Assembly (NCBI GenBank): GCA_036272915.1
Contig: DATAXV010000202.1
Span: forward strand, 5,571-69,570
Reading direction: 5' to 3'
DNA: 64,000 bases
Origin: DATAXV01 sp036272915
Lineage (GTDB): Bacteria > Chloroflexota > Dormibacteria > Dormibacterales > Dormibacteraceae
Under the pieces are notes generated by a model. It saw only the letters and a list, made by a program, of their open reading frames with translations, did no database searches and had not been told where the DNA came from. The stretch's first letter is position 1. Every line of letters starts with the position of its first letter. The translations under genes were made by a program, and so were the position numbers. Positions 24,117 through 33,060 of the stretch are shown here, in pieces.

Positions 24117-24455
24117 GTGCCACTCGGTCCCAGAATTCGAGAACGCCGGCTCGAACTCGGACTCTCCCTACGTGAGTTCGCGCGCCGCGTCGGCGTCAGC
24201 CCACCCTTCGTCACCGACCTCGAGGCCGGAAGACGCAACCCGAGTGCGGAGATCCTCGGACGGATCGCGGCGGTCCTGGACCTCCCCGGCTCCGAGCTGG
24301 AAAGCCTCGACACCCGGCTGACCCCCGAGGTCCGGCGGTGGGTGGAGAGCGAGCCGGAGGTCGGACGCCTGCTCCGGCGCCTGAAGCGGTCTCCTCGCCG
24401 CGACGAGATGCTGCGCCGGCTGCGACGAATGGTCGACGAGGAACAGGACCCGTGA
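24117..24455 (+). CDS. XRE-family HTH transcriptional repressor
   Basis: 112 residues from a GTG. The Cro/C1-type helix-turn-helix (about 5-60) reads RIRERRLELGLSLREFARRV and GVSPPFVTDLEAGRRNPSAE, with LGRIAAVLDLPGSELESL completing the domain. A charged C-terminal helix (RRLKRSPRRDEMLRRLRRMV) may oligomerise or be the target of the following protease. Its stop overlaps the metalloprotease start by GTGA. XRE plus ImmA/IrrE pairs are known switches in which the protease cleaves or inactivates the repressor (ImmR/ImmA, DdrO/IrrE). Confidence 0.9.
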   Translation: MPLGPRIRERRLELGLSLREFARRVGVSPPFVTDLEAGRRNPSAEILGRIAAVLDLPGSELESLDTRLTPEVRRWVESEPEVGRLLRRLKRSPRRDEMLRRLRRMVDEEQDP

Positions 24456-25108
24456 GGGAGTCCCGGGACCCGGGCGGGCGGCTTCCCTACCGGCTCTGGT
24501 ACGAGGAGACGGAGATCGAGCGCATATGCGAGCGGGAGGTGGCGGCGGCCATTCCCTCGGTCGATCTGGACCGGCCGGCGCTCGACATCGACTGGTTCGT
24601 CGAGACGCGGCTGAACCTGGTGCCGGAATACGTATGGCTGCCCAGCGGCGTCCTCGGGGCGACCGAGTTCACCGCCGACGGCCAGGTGCGCCTCCAGATC
24701 GGTTCGGAGCTGAGCATCCGGGCGGAGCGGCACCAGGACTCGGAACGCCTGCTTCGATCGACGCTCGCTCACGAGGCGGCCCACGTCCTCCTGCACCGGA
24801 TCCTGTTCCTCAAGGAGTCGAAGGCGATCTTCGGCGGCTCGGCCTCCCGGAGCGAGCTCTGCCGTTCGATCGGCTACACCGATCCCAGCTATCGGGGCGA
24901 ATGGTGGGAGTGGCAGGCGAATCGTGGGATGGCCGCCCTGCTCATGCCGCGCCGGGCGGTCCGGCTCTGGCTTCGGGTGTGGGAGCGTCGCAACCCGCGG
25001 GCCAAGGCGCAGGCACGCAACGAGGAGATGGCCTCGGCGTTCGCGGTCAGCGCCGTCGCCGCCAGGAGGCGGCTCGCCCAGGTCCGAGCGCTGGAGACCC
25101 GCGCGTGA
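24452..25108 (+). CDS. ImmA/IrrE-family zinc metalloprotease
   Basis: 218 residues from the GTG at 24452 (GTGA overlap with the repressor); the frame is open upstream, but within the XRE gene. The zinc motif HEAAHVLLH is at about 107-115. The downstream family motif, normally E-x-E-A-N-x-F-A-x-x-L-L-M-P, reads EWQANRGMAALLMP, so one Glu is Gln. The N-terminal part contains an IDWFVE...LNLVPEYVWLP segment as in other members. It likely inactivates the adjacent repressor in response to a signal, switching on the export genes; this is inferred from known pairs. It overlaps the next gene by GTGA. Confidence 0.85.
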   Translation: MRESRDPGGRLPYRLWYEETEIERICEREVAAAIPSVDLDRPALDIDWFVETRLNLVPEYVWLPSGVLGATEFTADGQVRLQIGSELSIRAERHQDSERLLRSTLAHEAAHVLLHRILFLKESKAIFGGSASRSELCRSIGYTDPSYRGEWWEWQANRGMAALLMPRRAVRLWLRVWERRNPRAKAQARNEEMASAFAVSAVAARRRLAQVRALETRA

Positions 25109-25890
25109 GGGCCTATTGGGAGCTGGCCGTGATCGGCTTCAAGCGCTATGCGACCTACCGCGGCGCAACCCTCGCCGGGGTGTTCACCAACACCGTCTTC
25201 GGCTTCATGCTCGCCTACATCGAGATCGCCCTCTTCAAGGGGCGGGGCGAGGTGGCCGGGTATGACGTGCGCCAGGCCGTCACCTACGTCTGGGTGACGC
25301 AGGGGCTGCTGATGACGGTCTACATCTGGAACTGGGTCGAGATCGCGCTGCGCGTGCGGACCGGCGACATCGCCAGCGACTTCCAGAGACCGATCGACTT
25401 CCAGTCCTACTGGCTGGCGCAGGATCTCGGGCGGGCCGTCTACCATTCGATCTTTCGCGGGATCCCGCCCGCGCTCCTGGGCGGGCTCGTCTTCGGCCTC
25501 GAGCTCCCCTCCCATCCGGTGACGTGGATCTGGTTCGCGGTCAGCGTGTTCCTAGCCGTGGTGGTCAGCTTCGGCCTTCGCTTCCTGACCAACATGGTCC
25601 CCTTCTGGATCGCCGACTACCGCGGCGTGCTCTCGGTGACCTCGTTCCTCTGGCCCTTCCTGGCCGGCCTCTACGGCATCCCCCTCGTCTTCCTGCCGCC
25701 GGCCTTCTATCGCGTCGTCAGCGTCCTCCCCTTCGCCGCCATGGGCCAGGCGCCGCTATCGATCTTCCTCCAGAAGCCGGGGACGTGGACGACGCTGCTG
25801 CTGCAGGCGTTCTGGGCGGTCGCCGTCCTCGCCGCCGGCCGCCTGGTCCTGCGCGCCGCCGAGCGCAAGCTGGTGGTCCAGGGTGGTTGA
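25105..25890 (+). CDS. ABC-2-type exporter permease, first subunit
   Basis: 261 residues from the GTG at 25105 (GTGA overlap with the protease). Six hydrophobic helices; the N-terminus YWELAVIGFKRYATYRGATL and the motif RVRTGDIASDFQRPIDFQSY belong to the ABC-2 subgroup in which two homologous permeases and one ATPase form the transporter (the DUF990/viologen-exporter-like group). Cytoplasmic membrane. The following permease overlaps it by 8 bases. Exported substrate unknown. Confidence 0.85.
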   Translation: MRAYWELAVIGFKRYATYRGATLAGVFTNTVFGFMLAYIEIALFKGRGEVAGYDVRQAVTYVWVTQGLLMTVYIWNWVEIALRVRTGDIASDFQRPIDFQSYWLAQDLGRAVYHSIFRGIPPALLGGLVFGLELPSHPVTWIWFAVSVFLAVVVSFGLRFLTNMVPFWIADYRGVLSVTSFLWPFLAGLYGIPLVFLPPAFYRVVSVLPFAAMGQAPLSIFLQKPGTWTTLLLQAFWAVAVLAAGRLVLRAAERKLVVQGG

Positions 25891-26677
25891 CGCCCACCTG
25901 GCGGTCGTGCGGGCCAGCCTCCGCGCGCAGCTCACCTATCGGGTGTCGTTCGCCATGCTCGTCGTCGCCTCGGCCGGCGCGACCTCCATGGACTTCGCCG
26001 TGGTCGCGACGATCTTCACCCACCTGCCGCGCCTGGAAGGATGGACCCTGTCCCAGATCGCGCTGATGTACGGAATAGCCGGCATCGGCTTCGGCGTGAC
26101 CGACCTCGCCGTGGGGTCGCTGGACTCGCTGCCGGCCTACGTGAAGCAGGGCACGTTCGACGCCTTCCTGATCCGGCCGCTGGGCACGCTCTACCAGGTG
26201 GTGACCAGCGAGGTGGCGCTGCGCCGGGTGGGCAAGATCGCCCAGGGCGCGGGCATCCTGGTCTTCGCCCTGCTTCACCTCCACATCGCGTGGACGCTGC
26301 CCCGGGCGGGCATGCTCCTCATGAGCCTCGTCACCGGACCGCTCATCTTCGGCTCGGTCTGGGTGATCGTGATGTCCCACGTTTTCTGGACCGTCGACAC
26401 CGGCGAGGTCGCCAACGCCTTCACCTACGGGGGCAGCTTCCTGGCCAGCTACCCGATCAACATCTTCGGGACCTGGCTCCGTGACCTGCTCGCGTTCGTC
26501 GTCCCCATGGCCTTCGTCGCCTACTACCCGACGATCTTCATCCTCGGGCGCCCCGACCCGCTTGGACTGCCCGGTTTCGTGCCTCTGCTGACGCCGGTGT
26601 TGGCGGTCCTGCTGCCCTGGCTGGCGGGCGGTGTCTGGAAACAGGGCGTCAGGCACTACCGGGGAACGGGGAGCTGA
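25883..26677 (+). CDS. ABC-2-type exporter permease, second subunit
   Basis: 264 residues, GTG start. Six helices with the paralogous arrangement of its neighbour: AHLAVVRASLRAQLTYRVSF at the N-terminus, then DSLPAYVKQGTFDAFLIRPL, the counterpart of the GDIA.DFQRP motif, and FTYGGSFLASYPINIFGTWL near the end. It pairs with the preceding permease as a heterodimer served by the next gene's ATPase, whose start is 2 bases after this stop. Confidence 0.87.
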   Translation: MVDAHLAVVRASLRAQLTYRVSFAMLVVASAGATSMDFAVVATIFTHLPRLEGWTLSQIALMYGIAGIGFGVTDLAVGSLDSLPAYVKQGTFDAFLIRPLGTLYQVVTSEVALRRVGKIAQGAGILVFALLHLHIAWTLPRAGMLLMSLVTGPLIFGSVWVIVMSHVFWTVDTGEVANAFTYGGSFLASYPINIFGTWLRDLLAFVVPMAFVAYYPTIFILGRPDPLGLPGFVPLLTPVLAVLLPWLAGGVWKQGVRHYRGTGS

Positions 26678-26679
26678 AC

Positions 26680-27636
26680 GTGGTCCACGCCGAGAACCTG
26701 ACCAAGACCTTCGTCGTCCATCGAAAGGCGGGCCTGATCCGGCGCCGCCCGGTCACCGTACGGGCCGTGGAGGGGATCAGCTTCGATATCGAGGCCGGCG
26801 AGATGGTCGGCTACATCGGACCCAACGGAGCCGGCAAGTCGACGACCGTGAAGATGCTGACCGGGCTCCTCTACCCCACCGCCGGGTCGGTGCGCGTGGC
26901 CGGACTGGAACCCGCCCGGCAGCGAAAGGCCCTCGCCCGCCAGATCGGAGTCGTCTTCGGACAGCGCCGGCAGCTCCTCTGGGACCTTCCCCTGCTCGCC
27001 TCGCTTGACCTCTTCCGGCATGTCTACCGCATTCCGGCCGAGCGCTACCGGCACAACCTCGACACCTTCGTCGAGCTCCTCGAGCTCCAGCCGTTCCTGG
27101 AGACGCCGGTGCGACAGCTCTCACTGGGTCAGGTGATGCGTGGCGAACTGGCGGCGACGCTGGTCCACGATCCCGAGGTGCTCTTCCTCGACGAGCCCAC
27201 GATCGGACTCGATGTGGTGAGCAAGGGTCGGGTCCTTGACTTCCTGGCTACGATGAACCGGGAGCGCGGGACGACGATGCTCATGACCACACACGACGTG
27301 GCCGACCTTGAGCGCCTCTGCCAGAGGATGCTGATCATCGATCACGGCCACCTCATCTACGACGGCACGATGCCAGGCCTTCGTCGCCGGATGGGAACGG
27401 AGCGGACGTTGGTCGTCGACCTGGAGCGGCCGCAGCCGGCTCTGTCGATCGCGGGTGCGGAAACGATCTCGGTGGACGGTAGGCGCCAGCGGCTCCGCTT
27501 TCACCGCGACCGCACCAGCGCCGCGTCCCTCATCGCCGAGGTGGCGCGGAGCGCGCCCGTGGCCGATCTCGCCGTGGAGGAGGTGCCCATCGAGGACATC
27601 GTGCGCCGGATCTACGTGAGCGGGCTCGAGGGGTGA
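26680..27636 (+). CDS. ABC-2 exporter ATP-binding subunit
   Basis: 318 residues, GTG start. Walker A GYIGPNGAGKSTTVKML (about 46-62), Q-loop VVFGQRRQLLWDLP, signature QLSLGQVMRGELAA (LSLGQ rather than LSGGQ, usual for this subgroup), Walker B VLFLDEPTIGLD, and H-loop TTHDVADLERLC. The C-terminal ~80 residues form the accessory domain typical of drug/lipid exporters of the NatA/DrrA type. It supplies ATP hydrolysis for the two permeases immediately upstream. Confidence 0.92.
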   Translation: MVHAENLTKTFVVHRKAGLIRRRPVTVRAVEGISFDIEAGEMVGYIGPNGAGKSTTVKMLTGLLYPTAGSVRVAGLEPARQRKALARQIGVVFGQRRQLLWDLPLLASLDLFRHVYRIPAERYRHNLDTFVELLELQPFLETPVRQLSLGQVMRGELAATLVHDPEVLFLDEPTIGLDVVSKGRVLDFLATMNRERGTTMLMTTHDVADLERLCQRMLIIDHGHLIYDGTMPGLRRRMGTERTLVVDLERPQPALSIAGAETISVDGRRQRLRFHRDRTSAASLIAEVARSAPVADLAVEEVPIEDIVRRIYVSGLEG

Positions 27637-27711
27637 CGGCCGTCTCCGCCATCCCCGGGCGGCCTCGGTGATCCACCCGCGCGCGGTCGCCGTGCAGCGA
27701 CCGAGTCCGTC

Positions 27712-27736
27712 CCCTCCGCCACAACAGGGGGGAGGG
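27712..27736 (+). promoter_or_regulatory. Hairpin overlapping the ribosome-binding site of the first ABC half-exporter
   Basis: CCCTCC (27712-27717) can pair with GGAGGG (27731-27736), which is the Shine-Dalgarno sequence for the GTG at 27742, across a 13-base loop. If formed it would hide the ribosome site. The 105-base gap it sits in separates the two halves of the cassette and could also hold a second promoter. Confidence 0.3.
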
Positions 27737-27741
27737 AAACC

Positions 27742-29535
27742 GTGCTGAGTGGCCTGCGCAAGTTCTGGCAGAACTACGTCTTCACCTGGCGGGCGGCACC
27801 ATTCCCCACCTTCGCCAGCACCGTGCTGCTCGCCATGGAGGTGCTATGGGCGCCGGGCTTCACGATCCTCTCCGGCCTCGTCGTCGGTGCGATCCCGGGT
27901 GCCATCGCTCACGGGCTCGGATCCAGCCAGGGACGGGGGCTACTCACACTTCTCCTGATCGCCGGCGCCGCCCAGGGCCTGGTCATGCTGGCGAGGGCGA
28001 TATGCCAGTTCGAGCTGCTCGGCATGGAGCAGGGCGTGGCCGCCGTGCGCCGCCGCATGCTGCTGGAGATGAGTCTGGCCCCCGGCGGCATCGCTCATCT
28101 GGAGGACCCCGCCTTCGGAGACCAGGTCGCCATCGCCGGAGGCGGTGGCGGACTGCGGCCCGAGAACATGCCGGCGAGGATGAGGAATGTCGTCTACGCC
28201 TGGTCCATACCCATCGGCGGGGCCATCATCCTGTTCCGCTACCTGTGGTGGGCCCCGCTGTTGCTCGCCTGCGCCGTATGGCTGCTCCGGAGGTGGGAGT
28301 CCTCCTCGATTCAGCTTCAGTTCGACGCGGCGCCGGGAGGGATCCAGGAGGCGCGGCGCGCCGCCTACTACCGCGGCCTGTCGCTGGAGGGTGGGGCTGC
28401 GAAGGAGCTCCGCGTGTTCGACCTGGGTGCATTCGTCGTCGACCGAATGGTCGGGCATTCCATGGAGGCGCTGAACGAGATCTGGCGCCGGCGAACCCGC
28501 GTCACCTGGCTGATGGTCGCCACGGTCGCGGCCGTCATCGGTTCGCAGGCCATCGTGTACGTGGCCCTGGGTTTATCGGCCCTGCACGGCGCGCTCGGCC
28601 TCGCAGGGCTGGCCATGAGCCTGCAGTCGGTGCAGAGCGTCATCAGCTGGACGACGGTGGAGGCCCAGGTCGATTACCAGGTGTCGGCCGCGGCGCTGGA
28701 GGCGACCAGGTCCCTCGGCGAGCGGATCGGGCCCGCATCGCAGATCGCCGGGGTCAAGCCGGCGGACGGCGTGCCCCGCCGTGAGATCCGGCTCGAGGGC
28801 GTGCGTTTCCGTTACCCGGGCGCCTCGGCCGATGTGTTCAGCGACCTCGACCTCCATATCCCCGCCGGCCGCTCGACCGCCATCGTCGGCAGCAACGGTG
28901 CCGGCAAGACGACGCTGATCAAGCTCATCGCTCGGCTGTACAACCCGTCCGCGGGAAGGATCACCATCGACGGCCAGGATCTGGCGTCGCTGGAGCCGGA
29001 GGCCTGGCGTCGCCGGCTCGCGGTCGTGTTCCAGGACTTCACCACCTACGAGATGTCGGCGCGAGACAACATCGCCTTCGGCGCCCTTGAGGTGGCGTCC
29101 GCGCCTGACGCGCTCGAGGTGGCGGCGAGGCAGGCAGGGGCGTCGGAGCTGATCGAGAACCTTCCCCGAGGTTGGGACACGATTCTCTCCCGCGCCTACA
29201 CCGGCGGCACCGACCTCTCGGGGGGCCAGTGGCAGCGGGTCGCTCTGGCTCGGGCACTCCTGGCGGCGCGGCGCGGCGGCGTGCTGATCCTGGACGAGCC
29301 CACCGCCAGCCTCGACGTGCGGGCCGAGGCGGAGATCTTCGACCGCTTCCTCGAGCTCACCGAGGGCCTGACCACGATTCTCATCTCGCACCGCTTCTCG
29401 AGCGTCCGTCACGCCGAGCGGATCGTGGTCATCGAGGAGGGAGGGGTCGTCGAACAGGGGACACATGAGGAGCTGCTGGCGTCGGATGGTCGGTACGCGG
29501 CGATGTTCGCCATGCAGGCGGACCGCTTCCGATGA
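27742..29535 (+). CDS. ABC exporter half-transporter with fused permease and ATPase (1)
   Basis: 597 residues: a six-helix exporter domain (about 1-330) followed by a nucleotide-binding domain. Walker A is VGSNGAGKTTLIKL, the Q-loop VVFQDFTTYEMSARDNIAFG, the signature DLSGGQWQRVALARAL, Walker B LILDEPTASLD and the H-loop ISHRFSSVR; all are intact. The FQDF Q-loop and LSGGQWQR signature are common in exporters of ribosomal or other peptide products, but no N-terminal peptidase domain is present. The start is GTG with a strong GGAGGG. It overlaps the next transporter by ATGA, so the two likely form a heterodimer. Confidence 0.9.
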   Translation: MLSGLRKFWQNYVFTWRAAPFPTFASTVLLAMEVLWAPGFTILSGLVVGAIPGAIAHGLGSSQGRGLLTLLLIAGAAQGLVMLARAICQFELLGMEQGVAAVRRRMLLEMSLAPGGIAHLEDPAFGDQVAIAGGGGGLRPENMPARMRNVVYAWSIPIGGAIILFRYLWWAPLLLACAVWLLRRWESSSIQLQFDAAPGGIQEARRAAYYRGLSLEGGAAKELRVFDLGAFVVDRMVGHSMEALNEIWRRRTRVTWLMVATVAAVIGSQAIVYVALGLSALHGALGLAGLAMSLQSVQSVISWTTVEAQVDYQVSAAALEATRSLGERIGPASQIAGVKPADGVPRREIRLEGVRFRYPGASADVFSDLDLHIPAGRSTAIVGSNGAGKTTLIKLIARLYNPSAGRITIDGQDLASLEPEAWRRRLAVVFQDFTTYEMSARDNIAFGALEVASAPDALEVAARQAGASELIENLPRGWDTILSRAYTGGTDLSGGQWQRVALARALLAARRGGVLILDEPTASLDVRAEAEIFDRFLELTEGLTTILISHRFSSVRHAERIVVIEEGGVVEQGTHEELLASDGRYAAMFAMQADRFR

Positions 29536-31319
29536 GGTCGATCATCGATCTGTCCCGGGGCGCGGCACTGGTGCTTCGCGTCTCGTTCCGCGCCTCGCCC
29601 TGGCTCACCGTCGTCGGTCTGCTGCTCCTACCCGCCGCCCAGGCGCTCACCATCCTCGGCGGGCTCTGGCTGAGACTCCTGGTCAACGGTGTGCTGGCGC
29701 ACGACGCGACGCAGACCGTGCTCGGATCAGCGCTGATGGCGTTCTCAGGCGGCGCCGCCTTCCTGGCCATGGGCGCCGGGTACCAGATCCGCACCAGGAT
29801 CAGCGAGCTGGCCGGCGTGGAGTTCGAACGGCAGCTGGCCGAGATCACCGCCGGCATACCGACCATCGAGCACCACGAGCGCCCCGAGTACCTCGACAGG
29901 CTGCGTCTGCTTCAGGAGAACGTCGACCGGCTGCGCGACTCGGTCGGTGGGATCTTTGCCGTGCTGGCGAGCCTGGCCAGCGCGGCGGCGGCGCTGGTCC
30001 TCCTCGGTCGCCTCTATCCCGCGCTGCTCCTCCTCCCCGTCTTCTGGTTCCCCCGCCAGCTGGCGGATGCGGCCGTTCTCCGGTGGATCGGCAAGGTATG
30101 GGAGACGGACGCCGAGAACCTGCGGGCACTGGACCATCTGGAGGCGCTGGCCACCAAACCCGGGCCTGCCAAGGAGGTTCTCCTCTCCGGACTTCAGGAA
30201 GAGATCCTGAGCAGACACGAGCAGGCGGTGCAGAGAGTCGCGCGTCCGCGCCGCGATGCGCACTGGCGTGGCACCAGAGCCCAGCTGGCGACCTCGCTCT
30301 TCGCGGCGCTGGGCTACGCGGGAGCGGTCGCCCTGGTCGCGCTGCGGGCCAGCCTCGGGGAGGCCACCGTCGGTGACGTGCTCATGGCCCTGTTCGTCGT
30401 CGCCCAGGTCGGAAACGCGTTCAGCGGCGTCGCCTTCGGCAGCATGCGCCTGCAGTTCACGATGCGCAGCGTTGGGGACCTCTCCTGGCTGATCTCCTAC
30501 GCGCGAGGCGTCGTCAACACGCCCGGCACGGAGCACCCGCCGGCGAGGCTTCACCGAGGCGTCAGCGTCTCCCACCTGTCCTTCCGCTATCCGGGGACGG
30601 ACCGATGGGTGCTGCGCGACGTCGACCTGGAGCTGCCTGCTGGGTCGGTGGTAGCGCTGGTCGGGGAGAACGGCGCCGGCAAGACGTCGCTGATCAAGCT
30701 GCTGTGCCGCTTCTACGAGCCCACGGACGGGGTCGTGTCCGTCGACGGCGTCGACATCCGATCCTTCTCCTACGGGGATTGGCGATTGCGGCTGGCCACC
30801 GGATTCCAAGATTTCGTCCACTTCGAGCTGCTGGCCAGGGAGACGGTGGGCGTCGGCGATCTGCCGCGCATCGAGGATGTCACGGCCGTCGATTCGGCCG
30901 TCCGGCGCGCGAGTGCCGAGCAGGTGGTCACAGGGCTCGAGGACGGGCTCGAGACGCAGCTGGGCCGATCGTGGGGAGGTATCGACCTCTCCGGGGGGCA
31001 GTGGCAGCGTTTGGCGCTGGCCCGGGCGCTGATGCGAGAGCGCCCGCTTCTGCTCATCCTCGACGAGCCGACCGCCGCGCTGGACGCTCCCACCGAACAC
31101 GCTCTATTCGAGCGGTTCGCGGGCGCCGCCAGAGAGGGCTCAGCGTCGGGCACCGTCACCCTACTCGTGTCGCACCGGTTCTCCACCGTGCGCATGGCGG
31201 ACCTCATCGTCGTGCTTGACGACGGCCAGGTCGCGGAGCTGGGCAGCCATGCGGAGCTTGTTCGAGCGGGCGGCCTATACGCCGAGCTCTACGAGCTGCA
31301 GGCCAGGGCCTACCGCTGA
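29532..31319 (+). CDS. ABC exporter half-transporter with fused permease and ATPase (2)
   Basis: 595 residues, same architecture as the preceding gene. Exporter domain about 1-320; Walker A VGENGAGKTSLIKL, Q-loop FQDFVHFELLARETVGVG, signature DLSGGQWQRLALARAL, Walker B LILDEPTAALD, H-loop VSHRFSTVRMADL. Both ATPase sites of a heterodimer would therefore be catalytically complete. The start overlaps the previous stop by ATGA. Substrate unknown; export of a peptide, lipid or drug is inferred from the family. Confidence 0.9.
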   Translation: MRSIIDLSRGAALVLRVSFRASPWLTVVGLLLLPAAQALTILGGLWLRLLVNGVLAHDATQTVLGSALMAFSGGAAFLAMGAGYQIRTRISELAGVEFERQLAEITAGIPTIEHHERPEYLDRLRLLQENVDRLRDSVGGIFAVLASLASAAAALVLLGRLYPALLLLPVFWFPRQLADAAVLRWIGKVWETDAENLRALDHLEALATKPGPAKEVLLSGLQEEILSRHEQAVQRVARPRRDAHWRGTRAQLATSLFAALGYAGAVALVALRASLGEATVGDVLMALFVVAQVGNAFSGVAFGSMRLQFTMRSVGDLSWLISYARGVVNTPGTEHPPARLHRGVSVSHLSFRYPGTDRWVLRDVDLELPAGSVVALVGENGAGKTSLIKLLCRFYEPTDGVVSVDGVDIRSFSYGDWRLRLATGFQDFVHFELLARETVGVGDLPRIEDVTAVDSAVRRASAEQVVTGLEDGLETQLGRSWGGIDLSGGQWQRLALARALMRERPLLLILDEPTAALDAPTEHALFERFAGAAREGSASGTVTLLVSHRFSTVRMADLIVVLDDGQVAELGSHAELVRAGGLYAELYELQARAYR

Positions 31320-31739
31320 CGCGTCGTCCCCGATCGGACATGACCCCCATCGGCGGCCGCAACCCCCTGACTGATTCGCAGAGGTCATGTTCGCGGTGAC
31401 ACACGGGGGGGACGGCCGCGCGTGCGATGCTGAAGTGGTGAGCCGCTCCGGCGTGAGCGCGCGCGACCGTCGGCATGACCTGCTCAGACAGCGGGGTGTC
31501 GATGCCGATCGGGGCCGGATGTGGCCCCGTGCATCCGGGCGTCGGGCGCCGGCATGTCGTGCAGGATCGAGCACGCCGGCCTGGCCCCGGGGCACCCGGA
31601 CATCGAGCCGGCGGCACCGGGCAAGCCCGGAGGTTGAGCCATGCCAGTCGGCGCGGCGAACGATCCGACTGTGCCTCGTCCCTCGCCGTCACGTGCCGTT
31701 GTGGCGTAGCTGACTGGCGCAGGGATGCCGAGATGAGAC
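31320..31739. other. Intergenic region, no gene recognised
   Basis: 420 bases between the ABC cassette and the serine protease. Open frames on both strands have Arg/Pro/Ala-rich compositions of GC-driven noise. No RNA structure or terminator was recognised, though a promoter for the protease gene must lie at its right end. Confidence 0.4.
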
Positions 31740-33026
31740 ATGGGGCAGAAGGACGACGATGCATCGGGAGTCACGGGCGTGGGTGACACCGGTCCCGGAG
31801 GTTGGCAGGGCCCCCCACCCCCGTCGGACCAGTGGCACCACCCTCGCCCGGTCCCCCCCATCGCGCCCAGGGGACCGTCGGGAGGAGGCGGGCGAGGGCA
31901 GCCGCTGATCGTCACGCTCGCCGCGGTCGTCGCCGCCGTGGTCGTCCTCAGTGCGGCCGTCGGCTGCTACTGGCTGCTGGAGCAGCGGGGGTTCGTCCCA
32001 CCGCCGCCACACCGGAGCGACACGATCCAGCTCGTGCCCCAGTCGGTGGCGGCCGGCGGGAGGGCGGACAGCAAGGGTGTCGCGGCCAGCCTCGATCCGG
32101 TCCTGGTCGACATCGGCGTCGAGATCACCGGGGGTAACGGACAGGTCGCGGCGGAGGGTGCCGGAACCGGGATCATCGTCACCTCCGACGGCGACGTCCT
32201 GACCAACAACCACGTGGTCGACGAGGCCAGCACGATCAAGGTCTATCTGAACGGCAAGGGTGTCGGTCACCCCGCCAGCGTGATCGGCATCGACCCGTCG
32301 GCCGACGTCGCCCTCATCCACGTCGATGGGCTCTCCGGCCTTCCCTCCGCCACTCTCGCCGACACCTCCACCCTCAAGGTGGGCGAGTCGGTCGTCGCTC
32401 TGGGCAACGCCGGCGGCCGGGGCGGACCACCGTCGGTGAGCGAGGGGCGGATCACCGGGCTCAACCGCAGCGTCGGCGCCCAGACCGAGACCGGCACGCT
32501 GGAACACCTGACCAACATGATCCAGAGCAACGCCCCCATCCAGGCGGGCGACTCCGGCGGCGCCCTGGTCAACGCCGCCGGGCAGGTGGTGGGCATGATC
32601 ACCGCCGGAGAGTCGGGGCCCCAGCCGAACACGACCGTGGGCTTCGCCGTCCCCATGGGCAAGGCGGTGCCGATCGCGGACCAGATCCACTCCCGCGAGG
32701 GCAGCGCCGACGTGATCATCGGCGAGATCGGCTATCTCGGCGTCCAGGTCCAGGACCCCACCACATCAATGGCGCACTCGCTCGGCCTGAAGACGACATC
32801 GGGAGCACTCATCGTCAGCTTCACCCAGGGCTCGGCCGCGGCCTCGGCCGGGATCCCGGAGCACGCCCTCATCGTCGCCGTGGACGGCCGGACCGTCACC
32901 TCCGTGGACACGCTCGGCGCGGCGCTGCTCCACACCCGGCCGGGGCAGGTCGTGACCGTCTACTGGCTGGACCGTGGGGGCCGCCACACGAGCAGGGTCA
33001 CGCTGGGCAGCGGGCCACCCGCCTGA
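31740..33026 (+). CDS. HtrA/DegP-like membrane-anchored serine protease with PDZ domain
   Basis: 428 residues. A Pro/Gly-rich cytoplasmic N-terminus is followed by one transmembrane helix (IVTLAAVVAAVVVLSAAVGC, about 60-80), then the trypsin-like domain outside the membrane. The triad is complete: His in VLTNNHVV, Asp in DPSADVALIHVD, Ser in IQAGDSGGALV. The PDZ domain (about 335-425) reads GYLGVQVQDP, LIVSFTQGSAAASAGI, LIVAVDGRTVTS. The layout is typical of actinobacterial/Chloroflexi stress proteases for misfolded envelope proteins. Confidence 0.92.
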   Translation: MGQKDDDASGVTGVGDTGPGGWQGPPPPSDQWHHPRPVPPIAPRGPSGGGGRGQPLIVTLAAVVAAVVVLSAAVGCYWLLEQRGFVPPPPHRSDTIQLVPQSVAAGGRADSKGVAASLDPVLVDIGVEITGGNGQVAAEGAGTGIIVTSDGDVLTNNHVVDEASTIKVYLNGKGVGHPASVIGIDPSADVALIHVDGLSGLPSATLADTSTLKVGESVVALGNAGGRGGPPSVSEGRITGLNRSVGAQTETGTLEHLTNMIQSNAPIQAGDSGGALVNAAGQVVGMITAGESGPQPNTTVGFAVPMGKAVPIADQIHSREGSADVIIGEIGYLGVQVQDPTTSMAHSLGLKTTSGALIVSFTQGSAAASAGIPEHALIVAVDGRTVTSVDTLGAALLHTRPGQVVTVYWLDRGGRHTSRVTLGSGPPA

Positions 33027-33060
33027 GCCGCCGGCCACGCCCAGGCGGGCATTCGTCGAG

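Noticed and set aside
24117..31319. Known lanthipeptide/lasso-peptide gene cluster
   Set aside because: No precursor peptide with a leader, cyclase, dehydratase or peptidase-containing transporter was found near the ABC exporters.
31204..31764. 186-codon minus-strand frame in the gap before the serine protease
   Set aside because: Arg/Pro/Cys-rich sequence with no motif, overlapping the exporter gene antisense; no ribosome site.
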